Shown here: positions 1 to 11,801 of the stretch, one piece after another | Numbering within the stretch: the stretch's first letter is position 1 | Layout: each line of letters opens with the position of its first letter | Source: Acrocarpospora macrocephala | Lineage (GTDB): Bacteria; Actinomycetota; Actinomycetes; Streptosporangiales; Streptosporangiaceae | Assembly: GCF_009687865.1 (NCBI RefSeq) | Contig: NZ_BLAE01000014.1 | Span: forward strand, 1-35,166 | Length of the DNA: 35,166 nucleotides | Direction: 5' to 3' | Notes under the pieces: generated by a model | Told to the model about the DNA's origin: nothing | Seen by the model: only the letters and a program-made list of their open reading frames with translations | The model's database searches: none | Position numbers and translations under genes: made by a program

Positions 1-76
1 CCCACCCACCCTTTTTGTTTCCGGGGCTCCGCCCCGCCCCCCAGGATCACGCGCTCCGGGGGCTTCGCCCCGCCCT
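1..76. repeat. Partial copy of a dispersed palindromic repeat with GC hairpins
   Basis: The first 36 bases read CCCACCC, a T run, TTTGTTTCC and then the hairpin GGGGCTCCGCCCCG; a second hairpin of type GGGGGCTTCGCCCCG follows near base 58. The same order of elements recurs at 8662-8793 in both orientations and, inverted, in the last 27 bases of the window. No coding potential is seen. The element is cut by the window edge. GC hairpins of this kind can also act as transcription terminators, so that role is possible here for the minus-strand cysC transcript. Confidence 0.6.
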
Positions 77-127
77 TCGGTCAGCGGCAGCGAGCACCGT
101 GACCAATCCCACGCGACGAAGCCCGAA

Positions 128-319
128 GTGATTAGCGGATCCGTCCGGTTTGCGTCAGCCGGTGTCGTGACGGAGGTTGCCCCCGGCCGTGATCAGCGGA
201 TCCGCCCGGCTCGCGCAGCCGGTGTCGTGACGGAGGTCGCCCGGCTGCGATCAGCGGATCCGCCCGGCTCGCATCAGCCGGAAGGTGGCCCCGCCGTGAT
301 CAGCGGATCCAGCCGCCCG
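128..319. repeat. Degenerate tandem repeat of about 60 bp echoing the 3' end of the APS kinase gene
   Basis: Units begin at about 128, 189, 247 and 296 with GTGATCAGCGGATCC or a close variant. The first two continue with a shared GGTGTCGTGACGGAGGT block. Unit lengths are about 61, 58 and 49 bp plus a partial fourth. The last unit overlaps the stop codon of the minus-strand kinase gene (TGA at 300-302): its final codons, TGG ATC CGC TGA, are the repeated core read on the minus strand. The array therefore looks like stepwise duplication of the gene's own tail into its 3' untranslated region. The short plus-strand reading frame across the array is regarded as spurious. Confidence 0.75.
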
Positions 320-1517
320 TGGTCAGGTGGTTGATCACCATCGTGACTGCGCGTTCGACCGGCATGTCCGTGGTGTCGAGTTCGAGGTCTGCGTCGTCGG
401 GCTCCTCGTAAGGAGAGGAAATGCCGGTGAATTCTGGGATAAGTCCGGCTCTGGCCTTGGCGTATAGGCCCTTGCGGTCGCGGCGTTCGCATTCTTCCAG
501 GGGGGTTGAGACGTGTACGAGTACGAAGTCCGCCCCTACCGATTCCGCCATCTCGCGTACCTCGTCTCGAGTCTCCGCGTATGGCGCGATCGGTGCGCAG
601 ATGGCCAGGCCGCCATGGCGGGCCACCTCGGCGGCCACGAACCCGATCCTGCGGATGTTCAGGTCGCGGTCCTCGCGGGAGAACGTCAGGCCCTTCGACA
701 GCAGGCGCCGGACCACGTCGCCGTCCAGGTAGGTGACGGTCCGGCCGCCGCGCTCCAGCAGGGCGTCGCGCAGCCCGCGTGCCACGGTCGACTTCCCGGA
801 ACCCGACAGACCGGTGAAGAACACCACGAGCCCGCGGCGGTGTGGCGGGCCGGGGATGCTGACCGGGGCCGGTCCCGCGTAGTGCTCGGTGGCGCCGTAG
901 TTCCCGGCCACGTGCTCGCGCAGTTCCAGGTCGATCACCGCGTCCTCGCGGGGGGCGAGCGGCACCGCGACCACGGTCGAGCCGGGCAGTTCGGCGGATG
1001 CTTTGAGGGCGGCCCGGACCACGGCGGGCCCGGCGTCGCCGTACACGAGCGGAAGCAGGAGCACGGCGGCGTCGAGCTCTTCGGCGGTGGCCGAGATGTC
1101 CTCGATGGCGGCCGAGTCGAGTGGCCCGCGCATGGTCACCGCGAGGACGTCGTCGGGCAGGTCCTTGCGCACCTCGGCCGGGGTTCGCCGGAGCCGCGCG
1201 AAGGGCCCGTAGACGGGAGCTCCCACCGCTTCCAGCCGCCCGGCGACGTGATGCCCGTCCCGCTCGGTCACGTGCAGCACGGCCAGCGCCGCGCCCTCCG
1301 GATCGGTCAGCGTGACCTGCTCGCCGAGGTCATCCGGAAGCGCCAGCGTGATCGGATCCGGCCACGGCGTACCGTCCGCGAGTTGCCCACGCTCCGCCAC
1401 GCTCGCGACATCGGCCGCCCCCAGGAACCCGGTCAGCGGCGCGAACGCGCCGGACAGCAGCAGTTCCAAATCGGCCAGCTCGCGCGAGTCGGGAGTCCAC
1501 TCGGTAGCTTCGGTCAT
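300..1517 (-). CDS. cysC: Adenylyl-sulfate kinase with a degenerate N-terminal ATP-sulfurylase-like region
   Basis: This 405-residue protein has two parts. Residues from about 230 to the end are an APS kinase, which phosphorylates adenosine 5'-phosphosulfate to PAPS in the cytoplasm. It shows a P-loop GLSGSGKST (236-244), DGD (265-267), RKGLYAKARAG (348-358) and FTGISSPYEEP (363-373). Residues 1 to about 220 resemble the PUA-like and early catalytic part of ATP sulfurylase. However, the place expected to hold QTRNPxH reads TMRGPLD (128-134), no HxxH is present, and the domain is shorter than a real sulfurylase. It is therefore probably not catalytic. The ATG at 1517 is the natural start. The gene is divergent from the sigma factor gene. 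No other sulfate-assimilation gene is in the window, so use of PAPS for reduction or for sulfation cannot be decided. Confidence 0.9.
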   Translation of the reverse strand: MTEATEWTPDSRELADLELLLSGAFAPLTGFLGAADVASVAERGQLADGTPWPDPITLALPDDLGEQVTLTDPEGAALAVLHVTERDGHHVAGRLEAVGAPVYGPFARLRRTPAEVRKDLPDDVLAVTMRGPLDSAAIEDISATAEELDAAVLLLPLVYGDAGPAVVRAALKASAELPGSTVVAVPLAPREDAVIDLELREHVAGNYGATEHYAGPAPVSIPGPPHRRGLVVFFTGLSGSGKSTVARGLRDALLERGGRTVTYLDGDVVRRLLSKGLTFSREDRDLNIRRIGFVAAEVARHGGLAICAPIAPYAETRDEVREMAESVGADFVLVHVSTPLEECERRDRKGLYAKARAGLIPEFTGISSPYEEPDDADLELDTTDMPVERAVTMVINHLTTGGWIR

Positions 1518-1566
1518 CTCTCGCTTTTCCGATCTCAGGCATAGCGGGCGTCGCCCAACGGCGTCT

Positions 1567-1595
1567 TAGAGGCTGACATTAGCTCTAGGAGGAGG
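1567..1595 (+). promoter_or_regulatory. Inverted repeat and strong ribosome binding site before the sigma factor gene
   Basis: TAGAGGCT and AGCTCTA form an imperfect inverted repeat (1567-1587) with one bulge. It is followed immediately by AGGAGGAGG (1587-1595). The ribosome site decides the start: GTG at 1601 has proper spacing, while the in-frame GTG at 1595 overlaps the site. The repeat lies in the 83-base gap between cysC and the sigma gene and could be an operator or an mRNA hairpin that controls ribosome access. Confidence 0.4.
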
Positions 1596-1600
1596 TGGTC

Positions 1601-2104
1601 GTGGACGCAGCGGACGAACGAGGTTTCCGCGAATTCGTGTCCGCGCGGTCGCCCGCGCTGATGGGTCTGGCCTACCTGCTCACCGGTGGCGACCAGCACG
1701 CGGCCGAGGATCTTGTGCAGGCTTCGCTCGCCAAGGCGGTGCCCCGCTGGGGCCGGATCGACGACCCCGAGGCGTACGTCAAGCGCATCATGTACCACCA
1801 GCAGGTCAGCGTCTGGCGGCTGGCCTGGCGACGGCACGAGACGAGCGTCGCCGAGCCGCCGGAGCGGATCGCGGCCGATCGGACCGGCACGGTCGACCTG
1901 CGGCTGGCGTTACGGCAGGCGCTGTCCCGGCTGACCCCCAGGCAGCGGGCGGTGCTGGTGCTGCGTTACTTCGAGGACCTGCCGGAGGACGAGATCGCAC
2001 GGATCATGGGCTGTTCCGTGGGCACCGTCCGGAGCACGGCGCACCGCTCGCTGGCCCGGCTCCGCGCCGCGGCCACCGAGCTCACGCAGGAGGTGACCCG
2101 ATGA
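1601..2104 (+). CDS. SigE-family ECF RNA polymerase sigma factor
   Basis: This 167-residue sigma-70 family protein has the two-domain ECF layout. Region 2 spans about residues 10-75 (AYLLTGGDQHAAEDLVQ, then YVKRIMYHQ). Region 4 spans about 105-160 with a helix-turn-helix in EDEIARIMGCSVGTVRSTAH. It matches the actinobacterial SigE family in length and in the LTPRQRAVLVLRYFEDL motif. The GTG at 1601 is preferred on ribosome-site spacing. The stop overlaps the next start as ATGA at 2101-2104, so the downstream membrane protein is translationally coupled and is the likely partner or anti-sigma factor. An in-frame TTA leucine codon lies at 1910-1912, rare in this GC-rich DNA. Confidence 0.93.
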   Translation: MDAADERGFREFVSARSPALMGLAYLLTGGDQHAAEDLVQASLAKAVPRWGRIDDPEAYVKRIMYHQQVSVWRLAWRRHETSVAEPPERIAADRTGTVDLRLALRQALSRLTPRQRAVLVLRYFEDLPEDEIARIMGCSVGTVRSTAHRSLARLRAAATELTQEVTR

Positions 2105-3285
2105 ACGAGGAGACCCTGATCAGGGAGACGCTCCGGGAGTGGTCGGAGCAGGCCAGGGTGCCCGCCGACCTGGCCGATCGGGCGCTGTCCCGGCGCAGGC
2201 GCTGGCTGCCCGCGCTGGCGGTGGTCGTGGCGGCGGCTGCCGTGATCGCCGCGACGTTCGTGCTGCCTGGGGCGTTTCGTGCGGATCCCACGCCCGCGAC
2301 CGATGCGACGGCTACCGCTACGGCCAGCCAGCCACCCACCGACATTCAGGTGGACACTGAGAACAACCCGCCCAAGACGCTCATCGCCGCCGGACGGGTG
2401 GCCGTCTCCGCGTACTCCACCTTGCGGTGGGTTCCGACCGGCCGGGGCACCGAGATGATCCGCTGGAACTGGTCGCTGTACAACCCGAACTCCGGCCAGT
2501 ACGAGAAGACCGACTGGTCGTGGGTGGACGTCGCGCCGGGGATGCGGTTCGCCGTCGTCATGGAGGGCGATCTGCCGGCCAGGAGGGTCGGCGTGTTCGA
2601 TATGAGCACCCGGCAGGTGACCCGCTGGGTGGACGTCGAGCAGGGGGCGGGGGCGGCGTTCTGGTCGCCGGACGGCTCCCGCATCCTGGTCACCACCTAC
2701 TCGGGCCCGCCCAACGAGTCCCGCTGGCTAAACAAAAAGCGCACCAGCTTTGAGACCCTGCCCAGCACGAGGACCGGCTTCGCCGTCGTGGACGCGAACA
2801 CCGGGCAGATCACGTTCCGGCCGTTCCCCACGAACAGCTACGATCCCCCGCGGCGTGACTTCTCCTGGAGCGAGGACGGCACGCTGATCTGGGAGGAACA
2901 ATCCGTCGCCCCGCATCAGGTCTTCTACGACCTGCAGGGCAATCCTCGACCCGCTCCCGCCGACCTGGTGAAGGCGAACGAGCAGGCGGGCGTCTCGCCC
3001 AACGGGAAGCTCATCGCCGACCACGGTCAGCCACCCGGCCCGCAGACCACCGTGAAGGAACTGGCCACCGGAAAGATCGTCGGCGTCCAGCCGATGCTCC
3101 AGCTGGTCGCCTGGGCCGACGACGAGCATCTCATCGCGCTCGGCTGCGCGGGCTCCTGCGAGTTCGAGTTCAACGCCGCACTGGTCCTGGTCAGCCTGGA
3201 CGGCAAGGAGGTCGTCCAGCTGTCCGGCTACCGCGAGAACACCAACGATCCGGACGCCTGGCAGCCGAGGTTCACGCTCAGATGA
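2101..3285 (+). CDS. Membrane-anchored beta-propeller protein, putative anti-sigma partner
   Basis: This 394-residue protein has a short cytoplasmic N-terminus (about 1-33), a positive stretch RRRR, one membrane segment (about 36-58) and a long predicted extracellular region. That region has TolB/WD40-like propeller blades, for example FWSPDGSRILVTTYS near residue 185 and later SPNGKLIADHG. No HxxxCxxC zinc anti-sigma motif is visible in the short cytoplasmic part. Coupling to the sigma gene by an ATGA overlap suggests it controls that sigma factor or senses its envelope signal; this is inferred from position only. Its stop overlaps that of the convergent methyltransferase by 8 bases. Confidence 0.8.
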   Translation: MNEETLIRETLREWSEQARVPADLADRALSRRRRWLPALAVVVAAAAVIAATFVLPGAFRADPTPATDATATATASQPPTDIQVDTENNPPKTLIAAGRVAVSAYSTLRWVPTGRGTEMIRWNWSLYNPNSGQYEKTDWSWVDVAPGMRFAVVMEGDLPARRVGVFDMSTRQVTRWVDVEQGAGAAFWSPDGSRILVTTYSGPPNESRWLNKKRTSFETLPSTRTGFAVVDANTGQITFRPFPTNSYDPPRRDFSWSEDGTLIWEEQSVAPHQVFYDLQGNPRPAPADLVKANEQAGVSPNGKLIADHGQPPGPQTTVKELATGKIVGVQPMLQLVAWADDEHLIALGCAGSCEFEFNAALVLVSLDGKEVVQLSGYRENTNDPDAWQPRFTLR

Positions 3286-3997
3286 GCCTGGCGAAATGGT
3301 GCTGAGGTTTCCGTACGACCAAGGCGATCTCATCGTGGTCGGGGGCCAGCCGGCCGCCCAGAAGGCGGCTGACCGTCCGGCACACCCCGGCCACGAGCCC
3401 GCCGTGCGGCCCGAGCCTGACCAGGCCGCTGATCAGCGCGTGATCCTCGGCGATCATCAGCCCGCGCATCATGCAGTAGGAATGCACGCCCTCCCGCGAC
3501 GTCACCGGCTCGTAGATCGCCGGCAGCGGCCCGATCGCGTCCTTGGGCGCCAGCCACCGCCACAGCAGCCCCCGGAACGGGACCTTCCGGTCGAGGAACC
3601 CGTAAGCCGACTTCCGGTCCCGCATCCGGATCAGCAGCAGCCCGCCCGGGCGCAGCCCGTTGACCATCCGGTCCAGCACCAGCTCCGCGTGCGGGATGCG
3701 TTCGAGCAGGAACTCCACGCAGACCACGTCGTACGAGCGGGGCATCAGCGGCACCGAGCGCAGATCGCCCAGCGACCACGAATCCAGGTCGGGCCTGGCC
3801 ACGGTGGCGGCCCGCAGGGCCGGGCGGTCCTCGTCCACGCCGGTCACCCGCGCGTCGATCTGCTCCAGCTCCAGCGGGGCGCCCCGGCCGCAGCCCGCGG
3901 CCAGGATGTCGATCCGGCGGCCCAGCTGCTCGTTCCACTGCTCGCGGATCCGCTGGCTGAAGACGCCCCCCGCAGTGGTCAATCGCACGTCAGACAT
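3278..3997 (-). CDS. Class I SAM-dependent methyltransferase
   Basis: This 239-residue protein has the Rossmann-type SAM site: motif I DILAAGCGRGA (30-40), an acidic strand end VTGVDEDR (51-58), motif GDLRSVP (77-83) and YDVVCVEFLLERI (89-101). It fits the general class I fold. The substrate cannot be told from sequence. The reading frame is open to 4168, but the extension is low-complexity and overlaps the upstream palindromes, so the ATG at 3997 is preferred although its ribosome site is weak. It is convergent with the propeller gene and divergent from mfd. Confidence 0.82.
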   Translation of the reverse strand: MSDVRLTTAGGVFSQRIREQWNEQLGRRIDILAAGCGRGAPLELEQIDARVTGVDEDRPALRAATVARPDLDSWSLGDLRSVPLMPRSYDVVCVEFLLERIPHAELVLDRMVNGLRPGGLLLIRMRDRKSAYGFLDRKVPFRGLLWRWLAPKDAIGPLPAIYEPVTSREGVHSYCMMRGLMIAEDHALISGLVRLGPHGGLVAGVCRTVSRLLGGRLAPDHDEIALVVRKPQHHFARLI

Positions 3998-4007
3998 GTC
4001 ACGAAGG

Positions 4008-4023
4008 GTAGTCAATCGACTAC
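4008..4023. promoter_or_regulatory. Perfect inverted repeat GTAGTC-N4-GACTAC
   Basis: A 16-base element with six-base arms and an AATC centre lies 11 bases upstream of the methyltransferase start. This is the size and position expected for a dimeric repressor operator acting on that gene. No regulator gene is adjacent, so the binding protein is unknown. Confidence 0.4.
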
Positions 4024-4082
4024 GTGATCGTTGGAGATTCGGACCCGACTCGCCCGCGACGCCCTCGCCGGGGGAAGTAGCC

Positions 4083-4106
4083 TTGGGACTATACCCCCGG
4101 TCCCAA
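4083..4106. promoter_or_regulatory. Inverted repeat TTGGGAC-N10-GTCCCAA over a TATACC box upstream of mfd
   Basis: Seven-base perfect arms flank a ten-base centre that holds a TATACC sequence resembling a -10 box. The element is about 80 bases before the mfd start. It could be an operator covering the mfd promoter or a leader hairpin. No LexA-type box is seen there. Confidence 0.35.
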
Positions 4107-4185
4107 ACAGGTTCCGGGATGTTCGTGCTGCCCTGGAACGGTTTCCGGCGGCGCGGCGGTGGACTCAAGTGGGGGCCTACAGGCG

Positions 4186-7710
<3,525 letters not shown>

Positions 7711-7886
7711 TATCGGCGGCCAGCCGTTGCGCGATCTGGATCTCCTCAAATGGCGCTGGCGATCTGATTTAGGCCATGGTCCTTGAACCCTGCGGATCCA
7801 GGCGGGTGGTGCCCGTTGCGCGATCTGGACCTTCTCAAATAGTGCGGCGACCTGATCGAGGCCATGAAACCTAGGCGGGTGGGTGA
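7711..7886 (+). repeat. Two degraded tandem copies of the mfd 3' end
   Basis: The coding tail of mfd at 7606-7710 recurs at 7715 to about 7818 and again at about 7812-7886. Shared blocks include CGTTGCGCGATCTGGA, CTCAAAT, CTGATCGAGGCCATG and AGGCGGGTGG. The second copy carries scattered substitutions and the third has lost about 17 bases between two CATG words. Neither continues the mfd frame as a functional protein. The 281-base gap before the lipoprotein gene is otherwise only the promoter region. Confidence 0.9.
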
Positions 7887-7945
7887 TGTCGACTTTGTTC
7901 GGGTTGGGTCTTGGCACACGGGCGAGGTCGGACCAGGCGCTGCCG

Positions 7946-7974
7946 TTGGTAGGGTGGCTTCGCCTAGCTAGGGT
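7946..7974 (+). promoter_or_regulatory. Promoter of the SurA-like lipoprotein gene
   Basis: TTGGTA (7946-7951) and TAGGGT (7969-7974) are separated by 17 bases and match the main actinobacterial sigma consensus well. A start near 7981 would leave an untranslated leader of about 11 bases holding the GGAGG ribosome site of the gene starting at 7992. Confidence 0.55.
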
Positions 7975-7991
7975 TGCCGGAGGATTCAGTC

Positions 7992-8615
7992 GTGAAAGTA
8001 CAGCGTGTTCTGCTGGCCATGGTGGTCGCCGCCGCGACCCTGACCGCGTGCGGGCCGATCCAGGTCGGAGCCGCCGCCACCGTCGGTGACCAGCGCATCA
8101 GCAGCGAACAGCTGGACAGCGGAGTGCGCGAGTTCCAGTCCGCCCTGACCGCCGCCAAGATCCCCGCCGAGCAGGTTCAGCTGCCCGGATCCGTCCCGCA
8201 GGCGGTCCTGCTGCAACTGGCCAACATCAACCAGTTCACCCAGGTCGCTGTCGCCAACGGCGTGGTCATCAGCGAAGGCGAAATTGATAATTTCATCACC
8301 CAGCAGGGCGGCAAGGCCTCGGTCGACCAAGCCCTCCTCACCCGCGGCGTCCCCCCCTCGTCCGTCCGCGACTGGCTCCGCGCCTCCATCGGCGCCCAGA
8401 AAATGATCGCCCAACTGGGCGGCGGCACCGACGAAGCCGCCACCACCGCCGGCCAGCAAAAACTCGCCGTAGAAGCCGAAAAGGTCCCCGTCAAGTTCAA
8501 CCCCCGCTACGGCACTTTCGACCCAGCCCAGGGCTGGGTCCCCAGCAACCGCTTCGGCACCATCACCCCAGCCGCCCCAACCGCCCCCCAGGGCGAAGCC
8601 CCACCCGCAGGCTGA
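7992..8615 (+). CDS. SurA N-terminal domain lipoprotein, putative extracytoplasmic chaperone
   Basis: This 207-residue protein starts at GTG 7992, eight bases after GGAGG. The N-terminus is a lipoprotein signal (VLLAMVVAAATLTAC, lipid-modified Cys at about 20). Residues from about 30 to 150 resemble the SurA/PrsA N-terminal chaperone domain: VGDQRISSEQLDSGVREFQ, then VANGVVISEGEIDNFITQQG. No parvulin isomerase domain is visible, so it would act as a chaperone rather than an isomerase. The tail is rich in Pro and Ala. Its place between mfd and mazG is a known actinobacterial arrangement. A weak GCTGAC/GTCAGC inverted repeat spans the stop. Confidence 0.85.
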   Translation: MKVQRVLLAMVVAAATLTACGPIQVGAAATVGDQRISSEQLDSGVREFQSALTAAKIPAEQVQLPGSVPQAVLLQLANINQFTQVAVANGVVISEGEIDNFITQQGGKASVDQALLTRGVPPSSVRDWLRASIGAQKMIAQLGGGTDEAATTAGQQKLAVEAEKVPVKFNPRYGTFDPAQGWVPSNRFGTITPAAPTAPQGEAPPAG

Positions 8616-8661
8616 CCTAACAACGTCAGCGTTCTGGGTGGTCGAGTCGATTGCCGTGGCA

Positions 8662-8793
8662 CTCCCACCCACCAGTTTGTTCCGGGGCTTCCACGGCTCC
8701 CGTGGCCCTGGGCATATTTGCCGGGCCTTCGGCAGCGCAACGGCGGGGGCGGGCGGAGCCCGTGGGGAAACAAACGGGCTGGGTGGGTGGGAG
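8662..8793. repeat. Complete copy of the dispersed palindromic repeat, arms inverted
   Basis: CTCCCACCCACC at 8662-8673 is the perfect reverse complement of 8782-8793. Inside, TTTGTTCC on the left pairs with GGAAACAAA on the right, and GGGGCTTCC with GGGCGGAGCC, with further small hairpins in the middle. The whole is a 132-base near-palindrome. Half copies are seen at both window ends. It sits between the lipoprotein gene and mazG, has no transposase and no coding content, and is best described as a palindromic intergenic repeat. Confidence 0.75.
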
Positions 8794-8836
8794 AACCGGC
8801 GTAAGTTCTGGCGGTTGGTGGTCGTAGGGTGAAGGC

Positions 8837-9778
8837 ATGCCGCTGATCATTGTTACCAGCTCGCCTCGGGTTGCTCCTGGGTTGTTGAGTGAGCGTGCCT
8901 GGGAGGTGCTTCGGTCGGGGCGGGTGCTCACCGGGTCGGCTGAGCATCCTGTGTTGCCCTACCTCGAAGGGGTTGAGGTGGAGGTTCGGGCGGATCCGGT
9001 GGGGATCGCGGCCGAGAGTTGTGAGGGCACCCTGGTGTGGCTGGCCGCGCAGGATGGGGATGAGAGTTTTCTGCGGGCGGTTGGGCAGGCGGCGTTGGCG
9101 TTGGCGGAGCCGCCGGAGATTGAGCTTGTGCCGGGGTCGTATGACCTTCCGGGGGCGCGGCTGCTGGACATGGTCGCGGTGATGGATCGGTTGCGGCGGG
9201 AGTGTCCGTGGGACGGGAAGCAGACGCACGAGTCGCTGGTGCCGTACCTGCTGGAGGAAGCCTACGAGGTGCTGGAGACGATCGAAGCGGGGGATTACGC
9301 GGCGCTGCGTGAGGAACTCGGGGATCTGCTGTTTCAGGTGGTTTTTCATGCGCGGGTCGCGCAGGAGCGGGCGGACGGGTTCGACATCGACGATGTCGCC
9401 GGGGGGATCGTGGACAAACTCGTCCGGCGGCATCCGCATGTGTTCGCCGACGTGGAGGTCGCCGACGCGGACGAGGTCAACGCCAACTGGGAGGCGATCA
9501 AGAAGGCGGAGCGGGCCGCGAAGGGGGAGTCGTCGCCGCTGGACGGGGTGCCGATGGGGCAGCCCGCCTTGTCGCTGGTCGCGCAGCTGCTACGCCGGGG
9601 CGGAGATCATGCCGAGTTCACCCCGGAAGGGTCGGATCTGGGAAAGCGGTTGTTCGCGCTCGTCCGGGAGGCCCAGGCGGCCGGTCTCGATCCGGAGGCG
9701 GAACTGCGGGCCGTCGCAAGGGCGTACAAGGCTCATGTCGTCTCGACTGATGGACTAGATGCCCGTACCGAGGACTAG
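8837..9778 (+). CDS. mazG: MazG nucleoside triphosphate pyrophosphohydrolase
   Basis: This 313-residue all-alpha pyrophosphohydrolase removes pyrophosphate from (often non-canonical) NTPs. The MazG domain starts with LLDMVAVMDRLRRECPWDGKQ near residue 110 and has the magnesium-binding acid motifs EEAYEVLETI and EELGDLLFQVVFHARVAQE, typical of the family. The first 100 residues form an extra N-terminal region, as in mycobacterial MazG. The ATG at 8837 lacks a well-spaced ribosome site. A TAGGGT box (8825-8830) lies just upstream, so the transcript may be leaderless; its -35 is poor. It is followed by eno after 51 bases. Confidence 0.95.
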   Translation: MPLIIVTSSPRVAPGLLSERAWEVLRSGRVLTGSAEHPVLPYLEGVEVEVRADPVGIAAESCEGTLVWLAAQDGDESFLRAVGQAALALAEPPEIELVPGSYDLPGARLLDMVAVMDRLRRECPWDGKQTHESLVPYLLEEAYEVLETIEAGDYAALREELGDLLFQVVFHARVAQERADGFDIDDVAGGIVDKLVRRHPHVFADVEVADADEVNANWEAIKKAERAAKGESSPLDGVPMGQPALSLVAQLLRRGGDHAEFTPEGSDLGKRLFALVREAQAAGLDPEAELRAVARAYKAHVVSTDGLDARTED

Positions 9779-11107
<1,329 letters not shown>

Positions 11108-11115
11108 GTTTTGCG

Positions 11116-11151
11116 GTACGGCTTGCGCCTATCGAGAGGCGCAAGCCGTAC
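11116..11151 (+). terminator. Perfect 15-bp hairpin after eno
   Basis: GTACGGCTTGCGCCT (11116-11130) and its exact reverse complement (11137-11151) enclose a six-base ATCGAG loop, starting 9 bases after the eno stop. There is no U tract, as is common for actinobacterial terminators. It ends 21 bases before the ftsB start and may work as a partial terminator or as a 3' stabiliser of eno mRNA. Confidence 0.75.
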
Positions 11152-11172
11152 TGAACCGGCTTTGGGAGTGTG

Positions 11173-11577
11173 ATGGCCAAGCGTCCACAGCTGACCGGAA
11201 GGGCGGCGATCCTCGCGGTTGTCGTGTGCGCGATCGCGATGAGCCTGGCCTATCCGGTGCGCGAGTTCATCGCGCAGCGGCGGCAGATCGCCCAGTTGGA
11301 GCAGCAGCAGGCCAAAGCACTCGGCGACCTCAGGAAACTGGAAGAGCAGCGCAAACGCCTTGAGGATCCGGATTACGTGAAGCGTCAGGCCAAGGAGAAG
11401 CTGCACTTCTGCGAACCTGGCGCCAAGTGTTACGGCGTGCTGAACGACACCGGGAAGACGCAGGCGAAGGCCGGGAAGCAGGCCGAGGGCAAGGCACCCT
11501 GGTATGTGGCGCTCTGGGAGTCCGTCGAGGCGGCCGACAGGGGCGAAGGCAAGAAGATCACGGCAACCCGGGATTGA
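11173..11577 (+). CDS. Septum formation initiator family protein (FtsB/DivIC)
   Basis: This 134-residue bitopic membrane protein of the divisome has a short basic cytoplasmic end, one membrane segment (about 11-28), an extracytoplasmic coiled coil (about 33-64, rich in Gln, Glu and Leu) and the family tail DPDYVKRQAKEKLHFCEPGAKCYG (about 65-88). In this family the protein works with FtsL and FtsQ to activate septal wall synthesis. ATG 11173 follows GGGAG; the GTG one codon earlier is an alternative. Position after eno and before the DUF501 gene is conserved in actinobacteria. Confidence 0.92.
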   Translation: MAKRPQLTGRAAILAVVVCAIAMSLAYPVREFIAQRRQIAQLEQQQAKALGDLRKLEEQRKRLEDPDYVKRQAKEKLHFCEPGAKCYGVLNDTGKTQAKAGKQAEGKAPWYVALWESVEAADRGEGKKITATRD

Positions 11578-11662
11578 CGCTCCGGTTGTTCGTGAGTGCG
11601 GCTTGCTCGCCGTTATCCGGCGCCGTTCACGCAGGTGGTGGTCCTCGCCGCACCGGCGCCAA

Positions 11663-11757
11663 GAGAGGCTGCGGCAGGACCGGAAATCGAGCAGGCGCTC
11701 GGCAGAGGCTGCGGCATTCTGACCGGAGATCGGTCAGGCGCGGCAGAGGCTCCGGCG
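11663..11757 (+). repeat. Short tandem repeat of about 41 bp between ftsB and the DUF501 gene
   Basis: AGAGGCTGCGGCA begins units at 11663 and 11704, and AGAGGCTCCGGCG a truncated third at 11745. The first two share a GACCGGAAATC / GACCGGAGATC block and a CAGGCGC block. The 224-base gap between the two genes holds no credible reading frame apart from this. Confidence 0.6.
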
Positions 11758-11801
11758 TCGGTGGGCGCGCCGCCGGAGGTGTTCTTTAGCGAGGGGAAAC
11801 G

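Noticed and set aside
128-319. CRISPR or phage attachment repeats
   Set aside because: Units are directly adjacent, degenerate and derived from the end of the kinase gene.
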